Counted from the stretch's first letter, positions 22,258-35,460 are shown. The stretch: DNA of 64,000 nt from Bathymodiolus brooksi (GCA_963680875.1 OY804582.1:50176646-50240645), one strand, 5' to 3'. Notes: a model not told the origin generated them from the letters alone. A program made the numbers and translations.

Positions 22258-23640
22258 CTAGTACTATATAAGTACTAATTTATTTATAATGATAGCATAG
22301 AGGTTATCCTATTATGTGAAATCATTATTAATCGCGGAGTTCTTATTTTCGTGGATTTCGTGGATTTCGTGGTTCATGTAAAACTTAAAAATCAAGATCC
22401 AACGAAATACAATTTCACATTGACTATCGTCTATAGTGCTTGACGATAATGACGTACGAATTTAGAACCCTTCTGTCATTTACGACTTCTGAACACATCT
22501 TACGTATCTTCAAACCTTTCTGACATACATATTTTAGATCATATTTAGAGTGATAAGGAATATATGCCTACCATTCCTACGTAATAAGTGATAATTGTTG
22601 TAGACCTAACTGTTTATTGTTACGTAGAAACACCATACTAAATATCGTCCTCCGTAAATATCATTTCTTTCCAATGATCTTTTCAAGGAAAATGAAAAGA
22701 ATTTAATCCGGTCCTTTAATTTCAATTTCCGCTATATAGATCATGTCATATCACTAAATAAGATTGATGATTTTGTCAATTGCATCTATGCCATTGAGCT
22801 TGAGATAAAGCATTCCACAGATACATCGAAGTCTACTTCATACCATGACCTACACCTTGACATTGGCAGTGAGAGCCCTTTAAGAACGGTATTCTACGAC
22901 AAAAGAGATAATTTCAATTTTTCCATTGAAATCTTTTTATTTATATATTTGTATATGCTACAACATTACAACAACACCTCTATGTGGAATACATATCTCT
23001 CAGTTGATCCAATAGTCCTGAACCCGTGGTTCCCATTATGACCTACTTGATAGAGAGTTACTACTGGCGATGAGCAGCTACTGAATCAATTGTTTCTAGT
23101 GGCGAAGATGAAGTCATCTCTTGGAAAGTTATACGTCACTAACATGACCTGGTTAACCGTTACGGAATAACTATGTTACAAATGACCACGAATATGTTAT
23201 GTGTGTTGTCCATGACTATCACCGGGTTGGTAGCAAGAGTAACACGATTGGTGCCATATATGGAAGAGGAACTGCTTACCCTTGCGAAGTACCTGAGTTC
23301 GCTCTCAGTTTTAGGTAGGTGCCTCTTGTTTGCACCTTTGTTTTCTGTGTAATGTCATTGTATGTTCTTCCCCTCTTGTTCATTGCAATGTCTTTTCTTC
23401 TTCGATTTATGGAGTTAAAGATATCCCTTTGGTATCTGCAAAATTTCCTACGTTGATATTCCTTCTTGTAATATGTGTTGAATAGTTTGTGAAGTATCCC
23501 CCCTTTTTCATGCATTTCTCTGACCTCATATTATTGCTTTGACAGTTGATTATTTTTATAAATCTGTAGTATATTTTTTTGTTCTTGTGTATATGTACTT
23601 TAGTTTTTATAATTTTATACACAAAAACGTCATTTGAATA
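22258..23640 (+). repeat. D module, copy 2 (partial), and PLE-like tail
   Basis: The module starts in the middle of the D consensus (TAGTACTATATAAGTACTAA, matching about 17,265), jumps near 22,475, and continues through the second PLE RT remnant (22,780-23,190). A tail with GTAACACGATTGGTGCCATATATGG-like sequence follows, and A3 begins at about 23,690. The foldback and the first RT remnant are missing. Confidence 0.7.
22780..23190 (+). pseudogene. PLE reverse-transcriptase C-terminal remnant, best preserved (D2)
   Basis: One frame gives HDLHLDIGSESPLRTVFYDK followed by RDNFNFSIEIF. Further on, after a slip, are HISQLI, LDRELLLA and KMKSSLGKLY. These correspond to the LDLHLEID, YDKRDDFNF, YGVYISQLI, FLDRGLLL and K-x-K-S-S-L-x-K-F-Y blocks of Penelope-like RTs, in order. 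It shows more clearly than the other modules that D is PLE-derived. At least two frameshifts and several stops are present. Confidence 0.65.
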
Positions 23641-24160
23641 TTGTTAGATTAATGGGAATAGAACCCATGCTGGATTTTTGGATAGCTTCTGTCTACCAAC
23701 CTTGCTACGGTGATTATACTACTAATCTATATAATTAATATATATATATGACTCGTGACAATGTATGTTCAGAACTGACGAGTACATCCACTTTTAAAGT
23801 ATATTCCCGCAACAAAATTAACACGTAACGAGTCGACCTCAAGTAATTATAAATAAGACAGAACATAGGTGATAATATAGAAGATTTGAAATAACGAAAT
23901 ATGTAAAAAAAAATATAAAATAAAAACGCTTTTGCATATGGAAATGTATTAAGTAAAATAATACACTCTTACGGATCTCGTTTATTTTTTTTTTTTAATC
24001 TACACTTATATTATATTCTCCATTACGTAATATACGGAATATTGATTTATAATATGTTCTTAATCTATATCATTCTCGAATAACTGTCTGAGATGTATGA
24101 AGTATGAAAACGGACGTAATTAAATAAATGTTAGAGAAACCCGAAGGGAAACAAATAGTA
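23641..24160 (+). repeat. A module, copy 3 (truncated)
   Basis: It matches A1 from the CTACGGTGATTATACTACTA landmark through the GTTAGAGAAA...GAAGGGAAA stretch (about 540 in A1), then diverges. The interval 24,160-24,290 has no recognised content. Confidence 0.65.
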
Positions 24161-24289
24161 TCCTCAATAGAGTACACAAATGTGTCAATCATTATTCTAC
24201 TATGAATAGTATGAATATAAACATTAACAGATAACATGAACTTCTGGACAATCAGAGATGACACAACGCTGCTCTCTCAAATTTCTTAT

Positions 24290-24740
24290 ACCACCTTTTA
24301 TGCAAAATCTGACGCATGCCCACTCCCATACTCCCGCAGAGGTTTTATTCTCAACTAACGTCGGATGAGTCCCAAGAGATATTGCCCCTATTCTAGACAA
24401 AATACATCAATCTGCATATAACGAAGCTGCCTATCACATGCAAGATATCGAAAACATAGTACCTAGCAACAATATCATTCTTACCATCGCAAAAAACGTA
24501 TTACACAAAAAAGCAACATTAGTCCTAATTCACAATTACTATCAATGAGCTTGACTTAAAATGAGTAAACATTTTCAGAGTCGACACTATCCTCCTATTA
24601 TTTCCCTAGACATTCGCCGAGGTATCACACCGTCGCACCTATTGCATAATCTATAATACTACAACATCAACCCCACAGTTAATAAAATGGATTAGTTCCT
24701 TCATTCAGAACAGAAAAACGAGCGTTAGAATCTGAGGTAC
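24290..24740 (+). pseudogene. Heavily decayed LINE reverse-transcriptase fragment
   Basis: On the + strand the stretch near 24,615-24,725 translates to VSHRRTYCIIYN and then IKWISSFIQNRKTSV. This resembles the W-H-R/x-L-L-x-K-L and W-I-x-x-F-L-x-N-R-K-Q-x-V blocks that follow the catalytic Asp in Jockey-type RTs. Stops are frequent and the left part is not readable as protein. It sits between A3 and a B3 remnant, so it probably inserted into, or replaced part of, the A-B junction. Confidence 0.4.
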
Positions 24741-24935
24741 TGTTTGCACGCTAGTCCGAAGACTCCCTGATGTATCTCAATTGCAAATTACCTTTTCTGA
24801 CCTATATCAAAGACATACTAAGAACAGCAACTTCATCCGAGACAAATGTGTTTGCCTGCTATTTCGATCCATCATAACCAGGCTGAGAGCAACATGCCTG
24901 ACAAAGATCTAGCATCACCTGATTTTGATCGTAAG
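24741..24935 (+). repeat. B module, copy 3 (fragment)
   Basis: This matches 3,870-4,075 (TACTGTTTG...CGCTAGTCC, then TCTGATGTATNTCAATTNCAA and GACCTATATCAAAGACA). It contains a broken version of the frame open at 20,003-20,248. It ends near 24,930. Confidence 0.6.
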
Positions 24936-24939
24936 ATAA

Positions 24940-26270
24940 GGAGATTTAAATATATGTGATAATGAAATGTAAGTGTAGAAGTAACGTAAAAATAAAATTA
25001 TAATATCACGTATGCATTGGCTTGGAGAACAATGCCATATTGTCGGACAAATCATGGATAGCATGTCTAAGTCATTTCATGTATTTTACAGGACCATGGT
25101 GCATACAAACATTAACAATGTTCGTCTTGTTCCTTTGCATATTTATTTTCGCTGCAAACATACTAAATATAACAATCTAACGACTACGAAACTCCTGTGA
25201 CATTGTCAGGTTGCTAATGATTTACCTTATGCTTGCTAGCATTTCATATAACTGCCACGGCCAATTCAAACGCTCAACAATTACTCCATTTACGTTAAGC
25301 AGCAATCAATCACTTATTCGATCTATTGTATCGAGGGAATACTCGTAAAAAAATACTTCTTTGATCATGATCATCGGACTATCCTTGGATATCCTGTTGT
25401 TTTGCTATAATACAGACTACGCTTCAGTCTAATGGACAGGAAGCAAACCGGTATTCTGTGATTCAAATGTCTTGGATGTGAACGAACCATTGCAGCTTCG
25501 ATATAGTCGTTTTTTTTCTGGATCTTCAAATAAATAAGCAGGTGGTATGTGATTCAATTAAATATTATATGAAAATGTAGAGATATAAATTATATCTAGA
25601 TAAAAAAAATGGCAAACCAAACTATGTAGATGTCTTTCAGAGCAAGAAATTCAAAGATCCTAATGAGGATAGACGAAATTAGATAAGGTTACTTATAACT
25701 GAGAGAGATGAACCTTAGTTGGAATAATAATTACATATATGTTAATTTAAAGTACGGTACACTGCATAGTTTTCTGTATGACAACGCCATTACTTTGACG
25801 TAAGGCGTTTGATTACCAAGCGAAAGAACTAATCCATAAAAGTCCGAGTTTGTATGTTAACGTTGACAGTAGGTGTTTTCACTATAGACACATACCCTTG
25901 CTGTATATTTGGCGGAGTTCGTGTTGCTCATCTGATAAGTCATTTGTGTTGCGCATCCTCGGTCTTTTTATTGTGCCAAATGTTACCTGTTTATCTGTGG
26001 TGTTCATTTTTGTTTGCCCATTCCGTTTTCTCTAACATTTATTTACTCATAGTGTCCATATTGGTTGAATTTTAGTATTAGGAGTTTAAAATAGTAGACT
26101 ACTAACAAATTGTAGAATGAATTAGTACCCAGAATGTGTCAAAGTCAATGTCGGTAAAAGTATTTTTGTCTGGTAAATGTAAAGAGGTAAAACTAACGTA
26201 TTGTTTTTAATACCTTCATGTAAAAAGCATATACAACGAGTCAGAATGATATCGATGATTTTTCCGACAA
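24940..26270. other. Unassigned AT-rich stretch
   Basis: No gene or clear repeat boundary is visible. Around 25,850-26,060 a hydrophobic + strand frame with a GGVRVAHL motif resembles the PLE-like tails of the other modules. I take it as another tail remnant and not a membrane protein. Confidence 0.3.
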
Positions 26271-26279
26271 TACACATGT

Positions 26280-28160
26280 GCGAAGTACAGTACAGTATAT
26301 CAGGAATGATATATATCCAATGACAGATATCAAATTAGAATGTCTTTTATTATCTTCCGGTCGATCTTGGTATACAATTGTAATGATAATAATGTCTTCT
26401 TTGTATTTTGTGTTCATGAAAACTGTTTATCTCAATGTCAAACAGGATAAAAGCACCAAATAGATTTGATCAAGTATACATACAACGGACAAATAGTTAC
26501 AAATGAAAATAAAAAAAAACACTAACTCATATTGAAAAACTTAAATAACAAAATAATAAAAATAATATCTGGTTTTATGTGTAAGTTTAGCTGCAAGGTT
26601 GACACTAGGTTTAACCTGTATATTTCAATGAAATATTTGTTTTGCAATTTCTTGCTTTTACGTCAATTCTGTTATTAGGTTAAACACAACTCCCATAGAT
26701 GTCAAATACACTGTTATTTACAAAAGAATAAGACACGTCTGTTACGATTTTAAAAGCTTACGAGATGATTTTTTTAAATTAATTGCTGGAATTTTCATCA
26801 TATGGATTACTTATTAGTTTCACGACAATTTCATCTTGTATGTAATAAGCAATGAATTTCCTTATTTGTAGTTGTCATTTCCTGTTATATACAAACCGCT
26901 AATATGGTAGAACATCAGTATTATGTAGGCTACAACTGACGACAAAATCAATTTCCATAAGTTAGTCAAAATGCGGCCCAAAGCATGCGAATTATTTCAT
27001 AAAAATATTTACCACCATTATTTCAAATATTGTTTTAAAAGCTGGTCTACTGGTGTGAGATTTCATTAATTAATTTGCAAGGCAAATATGAATTCAAGTG
27101 TCGACATGCCTTTTTTCTTGAATCTTGTTGTGATTATATTCATTAAATGGATCTATTTTCTGGGAGTAAGGGTTGTTTTCTCTCGTTTTAATGCTCTTTG
27201 ATTTAGATTTGTAATGAATGCCAACAATGTATATTGCATAATAAGTGTAATTAAGTCGATTTAAAAAAAACACAATATAAACGTCAATTAGGGAATTTTG
27301 CTGAGAATGAATGTATAGACAAATACCCCGAGTTGTAAATCTTTTTCTGATGGGATCCGTGTTCCTCATCATTGTTGTATTTTTTGTTGTTTATCATCGT
27401 TCTAGGACTTGAGCCCAATATGGCTCGTTTTTCTAAATTTTCCACTCTTAGCTGCACCTTCGGTTTTCTCGAACGTTTTCTGACCGATATTTGCCAGATT
27501 GATGACACTTTGAACTAGTAAAATTATAAAAACAAAGTCGTCAAAGTCGATAGGTGGTTGATTTTAGTAATTTTCTCTTCTTCTTCTAAATGAATATATA
27601 GTAAAAGTTAATCACTTCTTTTCACCACGGTCCTGTATAGATATATGAAATAATCCAGACATGATGTCAGTGAATTGTCCATATATATGCATCCTCGAAG
27701 AATAGTATATATCGGATTATGTGAAGTCAACGAATAACATAAAATTAGAAAGTATTTTATTACCTTACGATTCATTTAGGTGTTCAGTTTTAATGATATT
27801 ATGTTCTCCTTGGTATTGTTTATTCATTAAAATGATGTATCTACTAATCAAATTGGACAATATATGTGAAATAGCTTTGATGATGTAAACATACAACTGA
27901 AACGATTTGCAAATAATTAAACAAAAATCGCTTCCTCGTGTTGGAAAAGTACTTAAATATTATCTGGGTATATGTATGAGTTTAGCACTAGGCTTAACTG
28001 CAGGTTGTATTTGTAGATTAGCCATGTTTATGTTTTCGTCTCTACAATGTTTCATATGTACAGATGGTTTACCACCTGTTTAGCTAATGTTGCTGTTTTT
28101 TGTTGCTTATTACATGCTACAATATAAATGTATCCAGTAAGTTTACAAATATATGTTAAG
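26280..28160 (+). repeat. Pair of diverged direct repeats
   Basis: The block 26,280-26,640 reappears at about 27,695-28,020. Shared landmarks in the same order are ATCAAATTAGAATGTCTTTTATT versus AAAATTAGAAAGTATTTTATT, then AATGATA...ATGTTCTCCTT-like, then ATCTGG...ATGT(A)AGTTTAG. The spacer (about 26,650-27,690) holds short minus-strand frames at 27,094-27,508 that I cannot assign. Confidence 0.5.
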
Positions 28161-28224
28161 AATTACACCTAATAAAAAAAAACAGTATTAATAAAGACAC
28201 AAATCAAATTGTCTAGAAATGTTA

Positions 28225-28345
28225 TATAATATCGTTTGTTTGTTTTTTGTCTTTTTGTTTTGGTTTTTACTTGTTTATTTGTTTTGTTTTTGTTTTTATT
28301 TTTTGTTTTTTGTTTTTTATATTATTTTTTGTTTTTTTGGGAGGG
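28225..28345. repeat. T/G-rich low-complexity run
   Basis: About 120 bases of (T)nG-type sequence close with TTTTTTTGGGAGGGGGTG. The apparent + strand frame of repeated phenylalanine is a composition artefact. Confidence 0.85.
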
Positions 28346-28639
28346 GGTGTAGGTTTCTATTTTTCCTGTATAAATGATGACACCATTCTAAGCATAGAGC
28401 AACATATTCATATCTGGTTTGAGTATTCACGTAATATATGAAATACACAGATGTTGGATACGCATGTTTGTACACAACACTTTTAAGTTTATTGGTACAA
28501 TGCCTTTTTCAGTTGCAAGCAAATCGTTATAATTATTTCTATGTTATCAATACAATGCAATATTTCCATTATTTGACAACTCATGTATCAACCATGCAAT
28601 ATTGTTTTATTCAATATTGATCAATTGATTATTATTAGG

Positions 28640-30034
28640 TTATTTTACCCGTAATGTACCTGTGTATATGATGACATAATTATAATGATATTATATTTAA
28701 TGTTGATGCTGGTTTGAGTTTCCTTGTGCTATGCATGTACTACACCGATATTATAGTTCTATTTGATTACATATATGTACAATATTTCACAATCGTATTA
28801 ATTCATTAAATGTGAGGTATTCTGATACATGTAATACACCGGGGGTACCGATGTCATAGTTCTGTTTTATTACATATATGTGTACATTAAATTTCACTAG
28901 CAGATTTATATGTATTGATGTACTACCGTATATGAGTAACATATCTATGTTATTTACTGTAGTAAGATCATTGCAATCGTTTTTATTTCATCTACACTGT
29001 ATAATGTTTCCATTTTATAGACCATCACAGCATTAACAGTTCTATTTTATTGTATTACAGGCTTAATTTATTTATGACAGTTTTAATCTATAACTAATTA
29101 TTTACTTTTATTTTTTTTTTCAGTTGGAAGTAAGTATTGTCTTCATCATAGTTACTTTTTACTTAATTATATAAACTTTATAATCACCTGTAAGGTAAGT
29201 AGTATGTTCATTATAGTTCTTTTTATTTAATCATATTAACTTTATTAGTTTCGCTATAGTTCTTTTTTATTTAATTATATAAACTTTATAATCACCTGTA
29301 AGGTAAGTACTTGTGTATCTAATCTGTCCATTCATTTATCTATATTGATATATTATATTACATTACATTTGTTCTTTCACAGTACCTATATTACAGACTT
29401 ATATACTTCTTATGTCAATCTTAATTCTAAAACAACCGACACCACATACTAATGTTTTACATGAAACCCCTGAATACACTACTAAGACCATTGTAATTGT
29501 CATTAAACGTTAATATATATCAATCGATCAATCAATCAAAAACTACCGGTATACTATGTGGCTTTTATTCTGTAAATTGATTCGTCAAACTTGTTCTGTT
29601 CTTTGGTGTATATAAGGATTTAAGCTTCAAATATTATAATGCGAACAATGTTGACAACGGACATATAAATGCCCTTCATTAATATTTACGTTAAAACTGT
29701 GCTGAATTGTATTCTTTACGAGCAGTATATGTGATTCTATTACAAAATATAAATAATAACACATTCACATTATTCCCTTGTCACTTTGTGTTTTTGTCAG
29801 TCCATATTGTGATCCATAGATCAGTAGACAGTTTTAATTTGAATACAACTAAAAGAATATAATTTAATGTGGTACCATTTCATATACAGCTTCATATACT
29901 TGAATAACGGTGAAACATATACAACAATTTATTGATTTCTCAAACTAGTAAAGAAATAATATGTGCAAATGCGGATCGCATGCACTATCATACAGCTATA
30001 TACATATGAGAAACATGATTAAACATATATTCAA
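28640..30034 (+). repeat. E module, copy 1
   Basis: This is paralogous to about 58,775-60,555. Shared blocks include ATTTATATGTATTGATGTA, then TCATTAAACGTTA followed by an (ATCA)n run at about 29,520, then ACCGGTATACTATGT and ATCCATAGATCAGTAGAC. The (ATCA)n stretch after a conserved block looks like the 3' tail of a LINE or SINE, but no coding part is visible. It leads directly into C2. Confidence 0.65.
29146..29312 (+). repeat. Three tandem units inside E1
   Basis: Units near 29,149, 29,215 (partial) and 29,258 share TTTTTA(C/T)TTAATTATATAAAC; the first and third continue with ATAATCACCTGTAAGGTAAG almost unchanged. The E2 copy lacks this expansion, so it arose after E1 and E2 separated or was lost there. 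Confidence 0.75.
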
Positions 30035-32845
30035 ACTGTATATTACAATACTACTTACATCATATCAATAATAGTCATCAAAAGGTAGAATTCGTAATAT
30101 TTTATGGCCACTTCTAGAAGCTTTTGAGATCAAATTGAATCATTTAATAAAATACTTTATATCCATGTCCATTCCTGATTGCCCCATCGTGTGGTTCATA
30201 TCATGGTTTCCTTGATAGCGTGTTGCTGCTAATAGGAAAACTACTGAAACAAGGGTTTCCTGTGTCTAAGTGGAAGTCATCAATGTATATATGTCACAAA
30301 TGACCATAGCAATGTTCCGTGTGTCTTTCCGAAGTAGTTAAATCCGCCCGTTTAGTTCCGTCTTGTGATGTCCGCTATGATTTCCACGTAAAATCGATGT
30401 TCGATTCGGTTCATGTTGTATTAGTGTCATTTGTATTTATTTACGTATACTGATGTCCAACAGGAGTTCATGTCTTGCAGAATCTGCTAACCCATCCGGT
30501 CCCCGGCTTTTTAGTGGGGTTCATGTTGCTCGATCATTAGTTTTCTGTATACTGTTTCATAAATCGTTGTTTGTCCTTTTGTGATTTTTCGCTTTACCTT
30601 TGTGCTGTCTGTCCTTTGATTTACGGCTACTAGTTCCACCTGTGGTATCTTCAAACTGTTCTCCATCCAAGAAAGTAAACAACGTTTCAACATGAACATA
30701 CTATGCTATACTACTATCTACGGATTGTGTGATATTACAATGTAATCACTTCTATAATACATGAACAATTTGAAGGATATTTAGTGCGCACGACGGGTTT
30801 CTCGAATAAACATCAAAGGCGAAAGTTTAGAAAACAAAATACTTTGCCGGAAATCTCTGAACCTGAAAACTGTCAAGGGCAATATTAATCTGTTTTTGCG
30901 TTGCGTTTGAAATGAAGACATACAAAATGTCTGTTAAATTGGTGAAGATGTTGATGCTTTTTGTTTTGTTATTTTCTAAACATTCAGCTTTACTTAGCAA
31001 TGCATTTCTTTGGATTAATGGTCGAACTATACCGTTGGACCAGTAGACATATTAAGTCGATATGTAATGCTTCAGTAACTCGATTCATAACATGACATTT
31101 GCTTGCTTAAATTTCTAATGTCTACAAGACGATTTGGAAGATGTATGGTACATGTATCACACAAAACTATATGAGTTACAGCAATTACATAATAAAATAT
31201 GGTACCAGGTATATTTCTTTGCGGACCAGGAAAAAATATGTTAGGAGCAGTGAAATGTGGAAGTAAACTGGTCCTGAACCAGTAGAACTTGTAATTTTAT
31301 TTAACCCTTGATGAGTTATTATAAAGATGTGCTGCTGTAGGTTGTTTGATCACGAAGTACATCATTACAGTTTATTTCTTTCCTCGTTTGCATCTTGTTT
31401 GCCTGATAGAGTTTCCTGTAGTCTGAGCTTCTGTATTTTTATCTCCATGTTTGCACTGATGTTGGTTTGTTTTATTTCAGACTTGGGCTTCGTGCCTGCA
31501 GCTTTGTCCAATTTTTTTACATTTAAGAAATAAAAACAAAAACAACTACGGTCGCGTTCGTGTATACAAACAAATTGCAGATCTGTAGGTTGTAGACAAT
31601 TAAATATTTCGTCTGATTCCACGTATACACAAACATGAACAACTTATTGATAGTACCATATAAGTACCAATTTCTGTATACTGATAATATTAAGGTTATC
31701 CTATATATAGAATTAATGCTATACATGTTTTAAGCTATAAAACAAAGAAATAATGGAGTATGAATTTCACTATCAAACCTTAGTTTTCTGTGTAGTGTAT
31801 TAAAGATCACTGTTTGTCCTTTTGTCCTTTTATCTTTTAGCGACCGTATTGTCTGTCCTTCTCCTATTTACGGCTTCTGATTACTTCTTTGGTATCTTCA
31901 AATTGTTCATATACATATTAGAGATCAACTTTAGGGGAAAGGACACCTGTCATGCCTACGTAATCAGTGATAATTGTTGTAGACCTTACAGTTACCGTAA
32001 CGTAGAAACACCGTACAGAATTATATCCTTCATAACTATAATTTGCTTCCAATCAGATTTTTATCATGCCCATCATGTCCTTTATTCGTATGAAGTAGAG
32101 TTAAAAAATGGACATCTCGAGAACAATTAAAATAATATGTCCCCATCCTTTAATTTTACGTTTCCCAATTAATTCCAGGTTTGGTGATTTTGTTGTTCGC
32201 ATCTATCCCATTGGGTTTTAAATAAAAGATATCACATATATAGCTAGGTATGCTTCACGAATTGAGATCCACCTCGACACTGACAGTGAGAACTAGTTAG
32301 CAACGAAACTTTACGACAAAACTTGTCTTCATTCATCACCTATCAACGGGTTTGTAACAAGAGTAGCACGAAAGGTGGTTACATGTGGGGTATGAACTAC
32401 TTACCCTTCCGGGTAGTATGTGTTCACTCCAGTTTGATGGAGGGGCTTTTGGTGCTCTTTCTTTGGTTCTCTGTCTCATCTTGTGGACATTGTATTGTCT
32501 TTCATATTACTTCCTTTGTATCGGCAAACTTTTCCTACATTCAAATTCCTTCTTCTAGATGTTGAATTAACCAACCTTTGTAGTCTCCGGAACTTTGATT
32601 TATACATGTTCTATATTGCATTCATTCTCGAAAAAGTATCTAAGATGACAAAACACAAAAATCGAACTTTGGTTCAATGTTATTGTGGAAAGTGTATTTG
32701 TCGATTGGTTTTTGAATCCCTGCAAATATGTATAAATAGTACATACCTTTGTTAAATGACCAGTCTTTCCTTTACTGACGAAATCTGTGTAGATAAAATT
32801 GACGAGTGAAATCGGTTTCTATATCAAATATGTGTCAGTCATTAT
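30035..32845 (+). repeat. C module, copy 2 (without LINE)
   Basis: This matches C1 but jumps from the equivalent of about 11,095 to 11,463 near 30,100, so the foldback-related part is missing. It has the RT remnant at 30,190-30,300, the hydrophobic tail at about 31,740-31,915, and a YSYE...FNFTF...RFGDFVVRIYPI remnant at about 32,070-32,300 in which the YIDD box has been removed by deletion. It runs into D3 at about 32,845 without the LINE found at the same point in C1 and C3. Confidence 0.75.
30190..30300 (+). pseudogene. PLE reverse-transcriptase C-terminal remnant (C2)
   Basis: The frame reads YHGFLDSVLLLIGKLLKQGF and then VSKWKSS, the same C-terminal block as in the other C modules. It breaks off shortly afterwards. 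Confidence 0.55.
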
Positions 32846-35460
32846 CGTGGTCATCCAATAATATGTGTACCACAGTTTCCTTATATTGTTTGACCTAGAG
32901 AGAATTTATGATTTTCATAAATTCGCACTCGATTGACAATAACAGGATATATGTTTTAATCTTTAATTAATTAAATTGTCATTTTAATGGATTTAAGATA
33001 ATAATAACATTATATTGTTTAATTACTCTATTATATTTTCCGATATAAATTAACAAGAAAAAAATGTAAGCTTGTATACTTGGTTATTTCTAATACTTGA
33101 TATTTAATGAAAGGCACACTTGCTTGACCATATATAGATCAATAAACCCATTTTAAAGTTGTAGTTGGAATGTGTTCTTGCGACAATAGTATTATTGTAC
33201 AAGTTGGATACATTACTATTGAAACAAAAGAAGCTGCCCGCATTGGACATTGCAAATTTCTTTTTGTGCACCTTCGCCTTCACCTGAGTAGTCAAGATGA
33301 ATAAGAACCGCGCTATGTCCAATACAGACCGCTTCTTTTGTCTCAATAGTACTGTGTACTTTACTTACAGCTATTCGCAGCCTGTCAAATAGATTAATAA
33401 GGTATCTGATTATTGTACCACCCTAGTCTGATATGGTATATCACATTCGAAATAAACATCTGTGCTATTCCATTATTTAGATGAAGCATATTGTCTTACG
33501 ACCACATCTAAGAGCTTTGGATCACAAGTTACATGATTTATTCAATAAAATAATGTTTTGTAAGAAAAGAAATATTCCTGTCCATTCTTGATTGCCCCTT
33601 CGGTTGGTTCCTATCATGATTTCTTAACAGGAAAACTATTGAGCCCATGGTTCCCTGTTGCTAAGTGGAAATCATCACTCCAAAAGCTTTACGATCGCTA
33701 GCACATCTTGGTTAACTGCTACCGGTCATGTGTGTCGCAAATGACCACATATATTTTCCGTTTGTCGTTCCGAAGGACTTGAGTTCTCCAGGTTTGTGTT
33801 CTTGTCTTAGTGGGTCTCGTGTTGTTCATGTTGTGCATGCTATCATCTTATATGACGTCATTAGTTGTAATGTCAGGTACAATGTCCGCGCAAAAACGAC
33901 GTTTGAATCGTCTCGACTCTCAATTCTTCTGTTTGTGGGTTAATGTTTGTTTATTTATGTTATTTGTATTGTGTTTATACGCATACTGGTAACTAACACG
34001 ATCTCATGTTGTCCGAGTTTCTGATCTTTTATCTCCATATTTGTGCTGATGTTGGTTTGTGTCACTTCAGATTTGGAATTCGTCCCTTCAGTGTGGTCTA
34101 AGCACTTTCATTTATAAACCAAAACAACTACCGGTCGCGTTGGTGTATGCAAATAAATTGTAGGTCTATATGTTATAGACTTTTAAATATTTATTCTGAT
34201 TCCCCGTCTACCTTATTAATAGTACTATTTAAGTACTAATTTATGCATAGTGATAACATAAATGTTATCCTATTCTGTGAAATCATTATTAATCTTGGGG
34301 ATTTATTTTCGTGGATTTCGTGGATCTTGTGGTTCACGCAAAATTTAAAAATTAAAATCCAACGAAATGCAATTTTCCCATTAACTGTTGCCTATAGTGC
34401 TTGAAACCACGAATTCAAGAACCCAAGGATCACTGCATTTTGTAGAAATCACGAATAATGGTGCACACGAATAAAAGTACTTTCACATTATGTAGAATTG
34501 AACACTGTTGGTGTGTATGCTATGAAAGTTTTAAGCTACGAAACAAATAAATAATGACGTATGTATTTCGAACCCGTTATAAATCCGTACTTTTCTGTGT
34601 AGTGTTTTGCATATCACTGTTTTCCCTTTTGTCTGTTTAGACTTTAGTCGCTCCATTATTTGTCCTTCCGCCATTTACGGCTTCTGATCACATCGTATGT
34701 ATCTTCAAACCTGTCTTACGTGCATATTACAGATCACCTTTAGTCGGATAGGTAACCTATGCCTATCATTCCTACGTAATCAGTGATAATTGTTGTATAC
34801 CTAACTGTTACGTAGAAACACCGAACTATATATTATCCTCCATCAATATCATTTCTTTCCAATGAACTTTTTCTCCTGTCCATCATTTCCTTTGTGCATT
34901 CTATGCAGACTTCATACACAGGAGCTTTTAAAGGAAAATGAAAAGAATACAACCCAGACCTTTAATTTAAGGTTTCGCTATATATATATGATTCCTATCA
35001 ATAAATATGTTTTATGATGTTGTCGATGGCATCTATTTCATTGAGTTTGAGTTAAAGGATACCAAAGATACAGCGAAATCGGCATCATACCTTGACACTG
35101 ACAGTGAGGGTCCGTTAAGAGTGAAATTTTATGACACTATAATTAATTTCAATGTTTCCATTGTAAGCTTACTATTTATATATTTGTGTATGTGTCAACA
35201 TTCCAGTAGCACATGCATATGGAGTTTATATCTTTCAGCTGATCGTATATTCTTGAACTTGTGGCTCCTGTTATGATATACTTGATAGAAGGTGACTACT
35301 GGTAATGAGGCAACTATTGAATCAATTATTTTTAGTGGTTAAGTTGAAGTAATCTCTTCGAATGTTCTATGCTCAACACCATGGCTTGGTTAACCATTAC
35401 GGAATATCTGTGTTACAAATGACCAGGAATATGTTATGTTTGCTGTAATGACAATCCAGT
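32846..35460 (+). repeat. D module, copy 3
   Basis: This is a complete D module: foldback at 33,214-33,351, first RT remnant at about 33,605-33,790 (YHDFLTGKLLSPWFPVAK), hydrophobic tail at about 34,560-34,730, and second RT remnant at 34,970-35,440. It continues into A4. Confidence 0.75.
34970..35440 (+). pseudogene. PLE reverse-transcriptase remnant with a 89-codon open stretch (D3)
   Basis: An open stretch at 35,007-35,276 reads MFYDVVDGIYFIEFELKDTK, then DTAKSASYLD, TDSEGPLRVKFYD and NFNVSIVSL. These match the F-G-D-F-V-D-R-I-Y-P-I-E-L-E-I-K-D-T, S-A-S-Y-L-D, D-S-E-G-x-L-R and Y-D-K-R-D-D-F-N-F blocks of Penelope-like RTs. A catalytic-box remnant lies just upstream. After 35,200 a slip moves AYGVYIS-like and GISVLQMTRN-like residues into another frame. 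It is decayed and not functional. Confidence 0.65.

Noticed and set aside
24350..24385. Hammerhead ribozyme core (CGGATGAGTCCC)
   Set aside because: PLEs can carry hammerheads, but no matching GAAA-containing strand or stem pairing is visible nearby.
28247..28441. Phe-rich reading frame
   Set aside because: Produced by a T/G low-complexity run.
29500..29545. CRISPR-like short repeats (ATCA)n, also at 59,295
   Set aside because: Simple microsatellite without spacers, consistent with a retroelement tail.
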